64,000 nt of DNA from Acidobacteriota bacterium (GCA_003222675.1 QHWT01000043.1:1-64000); one strand, 5' to 3'. Positions 17,998 through 27,011 are shown, counted from the stretch's first letter. The notes: a model not told the origin generated them from the letters alone. Translations and numbers: made by a program.

Positions 17998-19812
17998 GTG
18001 CACACGTTCGCGTCCTGCTTCGGTGCGGCCGTCCTGGCGTTAACGCTGGCATCGGACGTCGCGGTTGCGGATGCCAAGTGGTCGCGGGTCGATACCACCA
18101 ACTTCATCGTGATCGGTGCGGCGGGCGAGCAGCGCCTGCGCGCGATTGGCGCGCAGTTCGAAGGTTTTCGCGAAGCGTTGACGCGCTTGCTCTCGAGCAA
18201 CGTCACCAGGACCGCGGTGCCGATCGTCGTGATCGCGTTTCCCGATCAGAAATCGTTTCAGCCGTTCAAGCCCGTCTACCAGGGAAAGACCGTCGACGTT
18301 GGGGGATTGTTCCTGCCGCGGCGGGACGTGAACTACATCCTCCTGGGGCCCGACACGACCTCGGACGCGCTGCGGCCCGTCTTTCACGAGTACTCGCACC
18401 TGATTGTGAACAACGTGGCGCCCGACTTGCCGGTGTGGCTGAACGAAGGGCTCGCCGAGTACTACAGCACGTTCGAGATTGGCAACAACGGCCGCACCGT
18501 GACGTTCGGGCGCCTGATCGAGAGCCACATCCGCGAACTGGCGGAGCAACCGTGGATCCCGCTGAACGATCTGCTGGCCACGAAGCGCGATTCTCCGCAC
18601 TACAACGAAGGGTCGCGCCGGGGTGTGTTTTACGCAGAGTCGTGGCTGCTCGTGCACATGCTGCTCCACGGCCAGCCGGACCGCCGCCCCACGTTCGCCG
18701 GGTACACGCGCGAGCTGTCGACTGGCGCCGCGCCGGAGGCTGCGTGGCAGCATCATTTCGGCAACGATGATGTCTACAAGGCCGTCCGTCTGTATGCCGG
18801 ACGAAGCCTCATGTCGGCTCGCCAGTACACGCTGTCGGATCAGATCGTGCGCGCACCGGCGGTCGCGGTGCCGATTGCGCCGCACGACCTGGAAACGACG
18901 CTCGCCGAAGTCCTCAGCGCGGAAGCGAGATCCGATCTCGCCGCGGAGCGCTTCGATCGTGCGCTCGCGCTGCAGCCTGGCTCCGCGCGCGCGTCGGTTG
19001 GGAAAGCGCACGCGCGGGCCGCGGTGCCGCGGCTGATTGCCACGACCGGAACACCACCCGACTGGCTTGGCGACTACATGATCGGCGCCACGCTCCTGGA
19101 ACACTCGGAGGCGATCGATCGCGCGTCGCTCGAGGCCGCACGTGCCGCGCTGGGCCGCGTCGTCGTGGCGCGCCCGGAGCTGCCGAACGCGTACGTGCTG
19201 CTCGCGATGGCCAGCGACAAGGTCGACGGGGATCCAAAGGCGGCAGTCGACGCGTTGACGAAGGCGCACGTGGCGGTTCCCGCGCGCGACGATTACACCA
19301 TCACGCTCGCGCACGCGCTGATGCGAACCGGGGACTTCGCAGGCGCCCGATCGGTGCTCGGCGGCGTCCTGGCGCACCCGCACCTGCCGGGCGCACGCGA
19401 CATGGCGATTGCGGCGATGGGACAGGTCGTTGCAGCGGAGCAACGTGCCGCGACACGCGCGTCGGACGCCGCCCGGGCGGCGCAGGACACGCCCTCGTCG
19501 ACGGTCGCCGAGCCGGCGGAACCGCAGCCTGTGTTTCGCAAAGTCGGCGCGGGCGAACAGCGGGTCGAAGGACAGCTGCAGCGCATTGACTGTTCGCCGA
19601 AGCGGATCGAGTTCATCGTCGACGTCGGGGACCGCGTCGCGCACTTCCGGGCGGCGAAGATGGAGCAGGTGGAATTCATCACGTATCGGACGGACCTGCA
19701 GGGGAGCGTCGCGTGCGGCGCGCGCACGCCGGCCGATCCTGTCTATGTCACGTGGCGGCCCGGAGAGCTCGACGGGACGGTGGTCGCGATCGAGTTCGTC
19801 CCGCGTCGTTGA
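17998..19812 (+). CDS. Secreted HExxH protein (DUF1570/peptidase MA-like) with helical repeats
   Basis: Exported protein of 604 residues. The signal peptide ends near VAVADA. A gluzincin-like domain follows: VFHEYSHLIV provides HExxH and LNEGLAEYYS the downstream Glu ligand, so a zinc peptidase is likely. The second half (about 270-480) is alanine-rich and helical with TPR-like periodicity (LDRALALQPGSARAS-type stretches), and the C-terminus holds a small beta domain. The start is a GTG preceded by GGGAGGATC at good distance. The protein substrate is unknown. The gene ends inside the tRNA-Gly promoter. Confidence 0.8.
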   Translation: MHTFASCFGAAVLALTLASDVAVADAKWSRVDTTNFIVIGAAGEQRLRAIGAQFEGFREALTRLLSSNVTRTAVPIVVIAFPDQKSFQPFKPVYQGKTVDVGGLFLPRRDVNYILLGPDTTSDALRPVFHEYSHLIVNNVAPDLPVWLNEGLAEYYSTFEIGNNGRTVTFGRLIESHIRELAEQPWIPLNDLLATKRDSPHYNEGSRRGVFYAESWLLVHMLLHGQPDRRPTFAGYTRELSTGAAPEAAWQHHFGNDDVYKAVRLYAGRSLMSARQYTLSDQIVRAPAVAVPIAPHDLETTLAEVLSAEARSDLAAERFDRALALQPGSARASVGKAHARAAVPRLIATTGTPPDWLGDYMIGATLLEHSEAIDRASLEAARAALGRVVVARPELPNAYVLLAMASDKVDGDPKAAVDALTKAHVAVPARDDYTITLAHALMRTGDFAGARSVLGGVLAHPHLPGARDMAIAAMGQVVAAEQRAATRASDAARAAQDTPSSTVAEPAEPQPVFRKVGAGEQRVEGQLQRIDCSPKRIEFIVDVGDRVAHFRAAKMEQVEFITYRTDLQGSVACGARTPADPVYVTWRPGELDGTVVAIEFVPRR

Positions 19813-19838
19813 TTGTCCCGCCAGCCGGATGCTATGAT
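19809..19838 (+). promoter_or_regulatory. Sigma-70-like promoter of tRNA-Gly
   Basis: A -35-like TTGATT (19809-19814) and -10-like TATGAT (19833-19838) are separated by 18 nt. They lie 14 nt before the first base of tRNA-Gly. The -35 overlaps the stop codon of the upstream gene. Predicted from sequence only. Confidence 0.6.
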
Positions 19839-19852
19839 TGGGGTTCACGCGA

Positions 19853-19927
19853 GCGGGAATAACTCAGTGGTAGAGTGCGACCTTGCCAAGGTCGAAGTCG
19901 CGGGTTCGAATCCCGTTTCCCGCTCCA
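19853..19927 (+). tRNA. tRNA-Gly (GCC)
   Basis: Complete cloverleaf: acceptor GCGGGAA pairs with TTCCCGC, the D-arm contains CTCAGTGGTAGAG, the anticodon stem CGACC/GGTCG encloses TTGCCAA with anticodon GCC at 19885-19887, and the T-arm has GGTTCGAATCC. The discriminator is T and CCA is encoded. It reads GGC and GGT glycine codons. Confidence 0.97.
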
Positions 19928-20234
19928 ATTTTGAATGGGCGGGGCCCCCGCACCCCGCTTGGCGCGCTCCGCTACGCGGGTCCCGGTCTCCCGCTCCGCT
20001 CCGCGCGTACTGGAGAGTGGGGCATCGGGCGCGCTGGACCCGGACGGGCGGCCTCCACTCCGCTGGCGCTACCCCGCCAGCTCCGTTCCGGCCGCTCATC
20101 CTTGGATGCGCGGGGACTGCTGTGAGCGCTAACGCCTTCCTGATCGCACGCTGTTGTCGCCGCTCCTAGACACCGCGGAAGTTCCAAGCAAGGATAGCTG
20201 TTGGACGGCTCTTCAGAGCCGCCGACCCTCAAAC
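19928..20234. other. GC-rich spacer between two tRNA genes, no gene seen
   Basis: No plausible coding sequence. The first half is a low-complexity run of G/C words (GCGGGGCCCCCGCACCCCGC, CGCTCCGCTACGCGGG). It resembles the GGGGTGGGGCCCCGCGAGCG segment in the tandem repeat at 36.4 kb read on the other strand. A small hairpin GACGGCTCTTCAGAGCCG lies near 20204-20222, just before tRNA-Cys. Confidence 0.4.
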
Positions 20235-20308
<74 letters not shown>

Positions 20309-20322
20309 AATCAGATCAATAA

Positions 20323-20799
20323 CTAACGCCCACGGCGCGCGTCGCCGTGGGGTCCATGGTTCTTCGTCGTGCCGATCTCCAGCCGCACCTCGGCCGCCTT
20401 CAAATCGACCCGGCGCCATTCGAGTGACAGCACCTCCGACTTGACGCGCCAGCCGGTGATGTAAGCGAACGTCACGACAGGGCGCAAGTCGCCGGGCAGC
20501 TGGCGCAGGACGGCTTCGTATTCGTAGCGCTCGAAGAATCCCTGACGCGCGTTGTTCTCCTTGAGAAGGACGATCTTCGGACGCGTCATCAGCTTGCCTG
20601 CATCGACGGCCAGCCGAAACATGTGCTTCAGCCACGCGATTTCGCGATTGATGGTGGCGTTGGCGACGTGCTTTTGGCGTTCGGGGATCGTGATTGTGCC
20701 CTTGCGTGTCGTCGTCACGGTGCGAGCTGGGATGGTGGTCACTTCCGACTGTCGCTTGATGATATAGCGATTGATCATCGCGCCATCGATCTCCGTCAT
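20323..20799 (-). pseudogene. Tyrosine recombinase (integrase) remnant, int1
   Basis: A 158-residue fragment reading the core-binding domain (MINRYI, then ATINREIAWLKHMFRLAVDAG in part) and the start of the catalytic domain with the first Arg in ITGWRVKSEVLSLEW. It stops at VRLEIGTTKNHG, before the HxxR and the catalytic Tyr would appear. A stop codon sits directly upstream of the first ATG in this frame, so the N-terminal part is also lost. The truncated 3' end lies 14 nt from tRNA-Cys. It must be inactive. Confidence 0.85.
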
Positions 20800-21422
20800 T
20801 TTTCACTTGCGCGCGTTCGAGGCGTGGCGCGAACCGCACCTCATCGTCGCCGAGTTCATTGGTTGTCGAGGTCGTGCAGGAACTCAGCGAGAGCCCTAGC
20901 CATGTCGAGGGCTCTGCGTAGCGGTTCGTTGTCGTTGCGAATCGAGTCGAGGTCAGTCATGGCGTTGTGCCTTGATGAAATGGGGCCGCCCGCGCATCGA
21001 GACGGCCCGCGTTGGTGACTACGCCTTCGACTTCTTCGACTTCTTCGGCGCGAGCCTGCGCCGTGCGCGGTTGATGCCGCGTTGAATGTGCCCGTCCGCT
21101 GAAGAGACTCGCGACACGAGGACAACAGCCAACATTCGGCATGCGTCGTGATTTGCGCGTGAAAACGCGAGCGCCGCGACGCGCGCACCAGAACTTCACC
21201 TCGCGAGAGGAACCAATGCGACGACTTCAGTCGAAGGCGCTGGCGTCTTCCCTCGCGTGTGAAATGCGTGCAGGATGGAATCAGGCGTGTGACCCGTCCA
21301 CGCTTCATCGAAGAACCAGTGCAGAAGGCGTGACGGTGCGCTGGTCATTTCATCGCTCGTCAGTCGGCGTCGGACAACGAAGCCGGCGAGCTTGCGGACG
21401 TATCACCCTTCGCGCTTATTGA
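20800..21422. other. Element 1 interior, no clear gene
   Basis: I see no recognisable protein. A 34-codon minus-strand reading frame (20856-20960, MTDLDSIRNDNEPLRRALD...) has normal codon use but no known homologue to my eye. The rest has mixed composition with interrupted frames, consistent with decayed insert DNA. Confidence 0.3.
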
Positions 21423-21690
21423 AATTCCGGGCGCAGGTCGCGCCCAGGTCCTTCGTCTCGTGATGCGTCAGACGATGATCGTCGTGGCGATTGGCGCAGC
21501 CATTGGGTTTGGCCTGGCGCTCGCCGCCTCGCGGCTCATCGCCGGCTTACTATTCGGCATCCCGCCGAGCGATTCGTTGGCCATTAGGTCAGCGCTCGCT
21601 GTCCTAATGGCCGTCGCATTCGTTGCCGCGTATGTGCCTGCACGTCGCGCGACGCAGCTCGATCCGACGCAAGCGCTCAGATATGAATGA
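21423..21690 (+). pseudogene. C-terminal fragment of a MacB/FtsX-type permease
   Basis: Reads GAGRAQVLRLVMRQTM then two hydrophobic helices and ends VPARRATQLDPTQALRYE, the standard C-terminus of large acidobacterial permeases. The two complete permeases in this window end in similar ways (ARKAARVEPVTAMRG and ARRAALMDPQQALRME). Only about 85 residues remain and there is no start or ATPase gene. It is a fragment carried into or left in the element. Confidence 0.8.
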
Positions 21691-21800
21691 CTCCAGCGTG
21701 ATCCGCCATTTGAGACGCCAGCACGCAGGCGGCTCGTCGCAGATGCTCGAGTTCGTGCAGGACTTGCTGATCGCGCTCCCATGCGATTCATCGCGAAGCG

Positions 21801-21935
21801 CCTGATCGCGTCTTCTGGCGTACGCCCAACGTGATCATCACGTCGCACACGGCGGCACCGAGCGCCGGAAGACATAGCGCCGGTATTCATCGTCGAGCGG
21901 CATCGAGATCGTGTCGATCAGAGCGCGGTGTGAAT
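21801..21935 (+). pseudogene. Fragment of a D-2-hydroxyacid dehydrogenase
   Basis: Reads FWRTPNVIITSHTAAPSAG, the C-terminal catalytic His region (PNV-I-T-H-T-A) of the D-isomer-specific 2-hydroxyacid dehydrogenase family. A shift of frame then gives VFIVERHRD, matching the usual end helix. No N-terminal or cofactor-binding region is present. It is a non-functional fragment. Confidence 0.65.
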
Positions 21936-22158
21936 CTTCCTTCCTTGCGCGCCTTCGACACGCAACCACGGTGTTCACGGAGGCGGAACCTGCAAATCGA
22001 GGACACAGTCGCGCCGGGCACGTGGCAGGACGCGGCTGTGGCGCGTGCCTTGCACAGCGCGCGTAGCTGCGGGTCGTGCTTCCTGCCCGCACAGAATTTC
22101 ATCGGCCAAGCCCGCCGGCGATCGGCTGGCGTGCTCGCCAGGTCGAAGGGGGAGTGAA

Positions 22159-22524
22159 ATGCTTCTCAAGAAGTCTTTCGCCGTTGCCATCCTCGCCGTC
22201 GCGCTGCAAACTGTCGCGCTGGCCGACCCACCGACTCTCAGCATCGAGCAGCAGGCAATACTAATCCCCGGCGGCGTTGTAGTGTTGGTTGACGTGAACT
22301 GCGGTACTGGCGAATCCATCGCGTCGGTCGTCGCCGGTGTCAGACAGGGCGACTTCGCCAGCGAAGGTTCCGCAACGTTCAACGCCACCGGCAGCAGGCA
22401 GCGGGTCGGCGTCCCGGTCCCAGGCGCCTTCACCGCCGGTGATGCGGTCGCCAGCGCCGTTCTGCAGTGCGCAACGCTGTTGGAAGGGACCGACTTGGGA
22501 GAGACAATCAAGATCATCGAGTGA
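22159..22524 (+). CDS. Small secreted protein of unknown function
   Basis: A 121-residue protein with a clear signal peptide (MLLKKSFAVAILAVALQTVALA) and a GGGGGAG ribosome binding site 7 nt before the ATG. The mature part is rich in Val, Ala, Gly and Thr with two Cys, and looks like a beta-sandwich (strand-like GGVVVLVDVNCGTG, VGVPVPGAFTAGDAV). I do not recognise the family. It is the only intact-looking gene in element 1, so it may be cargo. An upstream in-frame extension to 22045 is unlikely because of the good ribosome binding site here. Confidence 0.65.
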   Translation: MLLKKSFAVAILAVALQTVALADPPTLSIEQQAILIPGGVVVLVDVNCGTGESIASVVAGVRQGDFASEGSATFNATGSRQRVGVPVPGAFTAGDAVASAVLQCATLLEGTDLGETIKIIE

Positions 22525-22619
22525 ACGCACCGGACCGAGACCTGCACGAATCCGCGTGCTCGCGTCGCTATGGAATCGTTTGCCGACTTTGGGAAGCGTT
22601 TTTCCCGGTAGCGCGAACG

Positions 22620-22970
22620 CCATGATGAGGTGTGTATGCGGAGTCGAGGTTTCGCGGCTTCAACGCAAACAGCAGTCCCGCCGTAACCCAGAACGCCAGC
22701 AACACCCTCATTCCAATCGCGAACGAGTGCGTCCGCGCTCTGCAGCCACCCCATCAGATAGGGGCCGACGAATCCGGCAAGATTTTCGATCGAGTTGATC
22801 AGCCCCACGCTCACGGCGGCCGCCACGCCAGACAAGTGGCGTCCGGGCAACGACCAGAAGCTCGGAATGAACGTGTATACGCCGGCACCGACGAGCACAG
22901 AAGCCGAACATCAGCCATCCGAGCGTGTAGACCATCCAGATGCTGCCGATCGACAAGCCCGCTGCCATGT
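22620..22970 (-). pseudogene. C-terminal fragment of an MFS transporter
   Basis: Read on the minus strand it gives helices typical of anion:cation symporter-type MFS proteins: MAAGLSIGSIWMVYTLGWLMFGF, then after a frame change GVYTFIPSFWSLPGRHLSG and NSIENLAGFVGPYLMGW, then another shift to a last helix and ALKPR. At least two frameshifts and no N-terminal half. Non-functional. Confidence 0.75.
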
Positions 22971-23097
22971 TTCCTATCGTCCCTAATGTTTGCTATCGTC
23001 CTGTCGTCGGCGACCGCTAGATTGGGCTCAGAATCCAACGATTCCCGCTTGTCATGCCAGGATACGTCCGTGCTGTTCTGCTGCATCTCAGAGCTGA

Positions 23098-23355
23098 ATG
23101 ACGGATAGACCAGGGATGCGCCCGAAGTGGCGCGCATTGACAGTCAGCACGGAGTACCGAGCGAGAGCGCGGTGGCACCGCGGCGCTCGGCCGCAATCGC
23201 GACACTCGAATCGAGAATTAGTCCCACGCAGGCGGCGTGAGCGGTTAGCGGTGGCTGCTGACGACGGTTTCAAGGTCGCGGCCGAACTCGTCGTCGAGCG
23301 TGGTGGTCGAGCCGCGCTCCTTTGCCAGGCGAAGCGACTCCGATAGCAGCCGGAT
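23098..23355 (-). pseudogene. Decayed VapB/VapC-like (PIN toxin) module
   Basis: On the minus strand a short antitoxin-like frame (LAKERGSTTTLDDEFGRDLE) loses its frame just before its natural end (LTPPAWD then stop). A GTG at 23227 opens a PIN-type start, LILDSSVAIAAERRG, with the first conserved Asp. The toxin frame breaks after about 25 codons, then the PIN C-terminus LTVNARHFGRIPGL appears in another frame. The middle of the toxin is deleted. Element 1 therefore once carried an addiction module. Confidence 0.7.
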
Positions 23356-23403
23356 AGAGACCAGAGAGCAAGACGATTCAATAACTCGCAGAACCCGGCG
23401 AAG

Positions 23404-23448
23404 TCTGCAAAATCTCCATCCCCGGTTCAAATCCGGGCGGCGCCTCCA
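23404..23448. repeat. att copy 2: tRNA-Cys 3' half
   Basis: 45 nt matching tRNA-Cys positions 20264-20308 with one C-to-T mismatch, including the anticodon loop, T-arm, acceptor strand and CCA. No 5' half is present, so it is an att junction and not a tRNA gene. int2 remains begin about 80 nt to the right. Confidence 0.9.
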
Positions 23449-23529
23449 AAATTTCTTAGGGAATTTAGAGAGTCACCCTCTGGCGGGAACCGCGATCGGG
23501 GCTCACTGTGCCCGAATTGTGACTGACTT

Positions 23530-24040
23530 CGCCGCTGCGCGGCTTCGTCGCGGCAAGCCCGTCGCGATCTGAATTGCTGGCTGGACTGGCTGGCGGGACC
23601 GGCTGCAAGCGTTGAGCTTCTTTGCAGCCTCAACGAGATCGCATTCGCTCACGATGTTGTAGCGCTCGATGGCGCCACTGCAGCCGGAGGACCTCGCTCG
23701 GGATGCGCCAGCCGGTGATGTACGATCGCCGGTGGCAGGTGTGCGAGGATGCGCTCGATCTGCTCGCGCTCGAAGAAGCCCGTACGCACCTTTCCGTTCC
23801 TTGAGCATCGGGACGTGCGGCAGGTGCATTAACTCGCCATTCTGCCGCGCCAGGTTGAGGATTCGTTTCAGCGTGGTCAGCTCGCAATTGATCTCGCCGT
23901 TGGAATACTTCCGCTCTCGGCGTTCCTCGCCTTCGCCGACGACCATCAGCGACAGGCCCGCGCGCGCCAACATGGTTGACCGCATCTGCACTGCGTAGGT
24001 GCGATAAACTGGCCTCAGAGCCTCGGACCCTCGAACATGA
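23530..24040 (-). pseudogene. Tyrosine recombinase remnant, int2
   Basis: Pieces of one integrase lie in different frames: INCELTTLKRILNLARQNGEL (core-binding helix), VRTGFFEREQIERILAHLP, ITGWRIPSEVLRLQWR (first catalytic Arg) and ERYNIVSECDLVEAAKKLN (catalytic Tyr, codon at 23659-23661). The part between the Arg and the Tyr, about 130 residues in intact relatives, is missing. At least two frameshifts plus an internal deletion. Inactive. Confidence 0.85.
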
Positions 24041-24261
24041 AGCAGAACGAGCCGGTCATTCACAGCGATCCGGAAATCATGGGCGGCACGCCCGTGTTCG
24101 TCGGCACGCGTGTGCCGCTCGCGACCCTGCTGGACTACCTCGAGGCAGGGCAGCCACTCTCTGAGTTCCTGGAGGATTTTCCAACCGTGACCCGCGAGCA
24201 GGCTGTAGCGGCCCTGGAGCAGGCCAAGGAGGCGCTCCTCGCCCGTGCGCGTCCTGCTTGA
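24037..24261 (+). CDS. DUF433 family protein, probable antitoxin
   Basis: A 74-residue protein with the full DUF433 pattern: a start in IHSDPEIMGGTPVFVGTRV, then LLDYLEAGQPLSEFLEDFP and a helix EQAVAALEQAKEALL. DUF433 proteins bind DNA through a winged-helix-like fold and pair with DUF5615 PIN-like toxins. The toxin frame starts at a GTG inside this gene (24245, 17-nt overlap), the usual coupling. The partner is frameshifted here, so the antitoxin may be an orphan. Confidence 0.85.
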   Translation: MKQNEPVIHSDPEIMGGTPVFVGTRVPLATLLDYLEAGQPLSEFLEDFPTVTREQAVAALEQAKEALLARARPA

Positions 24262-24564
24262 CGAGTGCCTTCCGCGTCGTCTGAAAGGCGAACTGGTCGG
24301 TCACGACGTGAGAACCGCTCCTGAGATGGGGTGGCCAGCAAGACTAACGGCGAACTGCTCACGCTAGCCGTGGGCAAGTTCGACGTATTCCTCACTGCGG
24401 ATCGGAATCTCTCGTACCAGCAAGATCTCTCGTCATTCGACATCGCGATCGTGGTGCTCGTTGCGCCAAGCAATCGGTTCGAGGAACTTCGACCCTTGGT
24501 GCCGCGGATTCTTGAAGTCCTCCCGAGTGCGCAACGTCGCGAAGTGACGATGGTGCGCTGCTGA
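24245..24564 (+). pseudogene. DUF5615 PIN-like toxin, frameshifted
   Basis: From the GTG at 24245 the first frame gives RVLLDECLPRRLKGEL and APEMGW, the usual DUF5615 start with its conserved Asp and Glu. It runs into a stop at 24365-24367. The rest (ASKTNGELLTLA, FDVFLTADRNLSYQQ, ending LEVLPSAQRREVTMVRC) continues in another frame from about 24331. Loss of one G in the TGGGCC that would encode W-A explains the break. Restoring it would give a normal protein of about 106 residues, so either a recent mutation or a sequencing error. Confidence 0.8.
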
Positions 24565-24753
24565 CAAACGATTCCAACAATCATTGAAACGCCCGCTGCT
24601 CGGTTTGCGCGAACACGCCTATAATCCGGGACCAGCGCGAGGGGCGCATCCAGTCCGCGGAAAGGGCCGTGCCCACCCACCAACGTCGAAGGCTACGAAC
24701 CTTCTTTCAGCCTGATCGGGCGGACTCCAGGCGCGTGATGAAAGGAGATTCGT

Positions 24754-26244
24754 ATGGCCGCCAGAGCACTACCAGCCCGCCCAAATCTCGAGCAGTACAA
24801 GAAACAAGCGAAAGAGCTCGTGAAAGCGTGGAAGACGGGTGACTCCGTTACGCTCACCCGGATCAGGGAGCATCATCCGCACTTGAGCGGCCGCTCTGAC
24901 GCTGACCTGCGGCGCGCTCGCTTCACGCTTGCCGATGCGCAGTTCATCATCGCGCGCGAGCATGGCTTCGATAGCTGGCCGAAGTTTGCCGCACAGATCG
25001 GGTCGATGATGGGTCAAGCGCCGTCGAGCGAAATCTGGAAGCTTGCCGAGCGTGCGGTCGTGGGTGGCGATGCGTCGACGCTGGACGCGTTGCTTCGCGA
25101 CCATGGTGAAATGCTGCGCACGGGCCCTGTCCAGTCGACGTGGTGGGGCGGACTGGCGCCGGACTATTCGGTGGGCGACGCGCGTGCCATCATCGCGAGA
25201 GAACACCACTTCGAAAGCTGGGACCAGTTCGAAAGTCTGGCCGAAGCCCTGAAGGATCCCAGTTCGCCGGCCGCGCAGTTCGAGGCCGCCGTCGATGCCA
25301 TTGTGACCGGCGATGTGGCGACGCTGGAACGTTTGATTCATGCCAACCTGGACCTGATTCGCGCGCGGTCGACACGCACGCACCACTCGACCCTGTTGCA
25401 TTACGTCGGCGCGAATGGAGTCGAGGGCTTCCGTCAGCGGACGCCGAAAAATGCCGTCCGAATCGCAGAGATCCTCCTGAATGCGGATGCGGATGTCGAC
25501 GCGAAAGCGGACATGTACGGCGGCGGGTCGACCACCTTGGGTCTTGTAGCCACCAGCATTCATCCCGTGACTGCCGGCGTGCAGGAAGATCTGATGTCGT
25601 TCCTACTCGCTCGCGGCGCATCAGTGGGCACCGCGAAGGGGACCGAGGCATGGTCGAGTCTGATTAATGGGTGCCACGCAAATGGTCGCGGTAAGGCGGC
25701 GCAGTTCCTCGCCGAGCGCGCTCCGGGACTGGATCTCGAGGCCGCAGCGGGCGTCGGGCGACTCGACGTGGTCAAGACCTTTTTCACCCCTGATGGAAAA
25801 CTGCGGGAGAACGCGACCGAGCAGCAGATGAAGGACGGCTTCACGTGGGCCTGTGAGTACGGCAGGACTGAAGTGGTGGATTTCCTCTTGCACAGAGGTA
25901 TGGACGCGGCCGCGAAGCTCAGACATCACGGCCAGACAGGCCTGCATTGGGCTGGCTATGGCGGACATGCAGACACGGTGCGAGTGCTGTTGCAGCGGCA
26001 GGCGCCTGTCAACGCGAAGGACGACGCGTTCGGCGGAACACCGCTCGGCTGGGCGCTGTATGCATGGGGCGGCGGAGGGCCGGATGCCGGCAGCGACCGC
26101 TACTATGCCGTCGTGAACCTATTGGTCGCCGCCGGAGCCACGGTCGAAGAGGAATGGCTTGCCGAAACCGAGCGAGGATTGCCGCTTGCGAAAAAGATCC
26201 GTGAGGACGCCCGCATGCGCGCAGCGCTCGGAGCCGGTAGTTGA
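24754..26244 (+). CDS. Ankyrin repeat protein
   Basis: A 496-residue cytoplasmic protein (no signal peptide). The N-terminal part LEQYKKQAKELVKAWKTGD and FTLADAQFIIAREHGFDSWPKF occurs in a family of bacterial ankyrin proteins and is partly repeated at about 140-165 (DARAIIAREHHFESWDQF). Ankyrin units are visible from about residue 200 on (NADADVDAKADMYGGG, LLHRGMDAAAKLRHHGQTGLHWAGYGGHADTV in part, APVNAKDDAFGGTPLGWALY). Such proteins mediate protein contacts; the partner is unknown. There is a good GAAAGGAG ribosome binding site. It is intact cargo of element 2. Confidence 0.88.
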   Translation: MAARALPARPNLEQYKKQAKELVKAWKTGDSVTLTRIREHHPHLSGRSDADLRRARFTLADAQFIIAREHGFDSWPKFAAQIGSMMGQAPSSEIWKLAERAVVGGDASTLDALLRDHGEMLRTGPVQSTWWGGLAPDYSVGDARAIIAREHHFESWDQFESLAEALKDPSSPAAQFEAAVDAIVTGDVATLERLIHANLDLIRARSTRTHHSTLLHYVGANGVEGFRQRTPKNAVRIAEILLNADADVDAKADMYGGGSTTLGLVATSIHPVTAGVQEDLMSFLLARGASVGTAKGTEAWSSLINGCHANGRGKAAQFLAERAPGLDLEAAAGVGRLDVVKTFFTPDGKLRENATEQQMKDGFTWACEYGRTEVVDFLLHRGMDAAAKLRHHGQTGLHWAGYGGHADTVRVLLQRQAPVNAKDDAFGGTPLGWALYAWGGGGPDAGSDRYYAVVNLLVAAGATVEEEWLAETERGLPLAKKIREDARMRAALGAGS

Positions 26245-26534
26245 CGTCAGGACTCGGTCCGTTCGAAGCGAGCCGCGTCAGGCGATTCACCGTGCTGGTT
26301 ACAAAGCCGCAAAGATGAGGCTTGCCACGCGGACGCGTCGAAACGTCCGTTTTGGACGTCCGTCGAGCCCTGCCCGAACTGTGCCCGCGACGAGCCAAAG
26401 ACAGTCAATTTCACCGAACGCCACACAGCGTTCGAGCGAAGTGACGTATTCGATTGAGCACGTGTGATTTCTGTCGCGATGGCGCCGATTGATGCCGATT
26501 GATGACGATCGCGCGAAAAACGACCGGGGACAGC

Positions 26535-26579
26535 TCTGCAAAACCTCCATCCCCGGTTCAAATCCGGGCGGCGCCTCCA
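26535..26579. repeat. att copy 3: tRNA-Cys 3' half
   Basis: 45 nt identical to tRNA-Cys 20264-20308, without a 5' half. It forms the right end of element 2 and the left end of a third, more eroded element that has only an integrase C-terminus left (27012-27190). No fourth copy is seen to the right. Confidence 0.9.
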
Positions 26580-26754
26580 ACTTTTTCTTAACAAAAACGC
26601 GCGTCTTGACCCGCAGCCGGGCTGCGGTTTCGGTCAAATCCGGGCTTATCCAAGGAAAAGCGCGCACGTGCTATGATGGCGCCCTGCTTTCCTGAGTTCT
26701 GACCCGTGCCGGCGGGCCTCTGCTCACCGAAGCTCCGTACCTTTGGAGTTCACG

Positions 26755-26970
26755 ATGAGCGCGTTGCCGAACGCGTTGCCGGATTGCTCCCACTGCCACT
26801 CATTCGCCGTGCGTCCTCTGATCGCAGCCGTCACCGGCGTCGCGGGATACCGCTGCCACGATTGCGGCAGGGTTTTCTTCGTGGCCTCGCTGGACGTCGC
26901 CAAGCGGATCCAAGAGGCACAGGCGATGCGCCAGCAGCACACCCACGACGAGCCTGATTACGTGGGATGA
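26755..26970 (+). CDS. Small zinc-ribbon protein
   Basis: A 71-residue protein with two Cys pairs, CSHC and CHDC, spaced about 25 residues apart, a typical zinc ribbon. The C-terminal half is helical and ends in a His-rich tail (QQHTHDE). The start ATG has GGAG 6 nt upstream; a TTG 12 nt upstream is less likely. It sits between att copy 3 and int3 remains, so it may be cargo of a third element. Function is unknown; a nucleic-acid-binding regulator is possible. Confidence 0.65.
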   Translation: MSALPNALPDCSHCHSFAVRPLIAAVTGVAGYRCHDCGRVFFVASLDVAKRIQEAQAMRQQHTHDEPDYVG

Positions 26971-26972
26971 GT

Positions 26973-26996
26973 CTGCGGGCCGGGCGTGACCCGCAG
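26973..26996. terminator. Hairpin after zinc-ribbon gene
   Basis: Stem CTGCGGG / CCCGCAG with a 10-nt loop begins 2 nt after the stop codon. No U-tract follows. A likely transcript end, but not a canonical terminator. Confidence 0.4.
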
Positions 26997-27011
26997 GCCG
27001 CGGAGGGAGGC

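Larger units (their letters stand above)
23404..26579. mobile_element. Remnant integrative element 2 at tRNA-Cys att
   Basis: Bounded by att copies 2 and 3, about 3.1 kb apart. It holds int2 (broken), an intact DUF433 antitoxin-like gene with a frameshifted DUF5615 toxin-like partner, and an intact ankyrin-repeat gene. The order att - recombinase - toxin/antitoxin - cargo - att repeats the plan of element 1. Confidence 0.7.

Noticed and set aside
18040-19848. Long minus-strand frame (602 codons) opposite the HExxH protein
   Set aside because: Composition is typical of an antisense shadow (Arg/His-rich, no motifs); the plus frame has a signal peptide and HExxH.
23404-23448. Second and third tRNA-Cys genes
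   Set aside because: Only the 3' 45 nt are present at 23404 and 26535; no 5' half or D-arm precedes them, so they are att copies.
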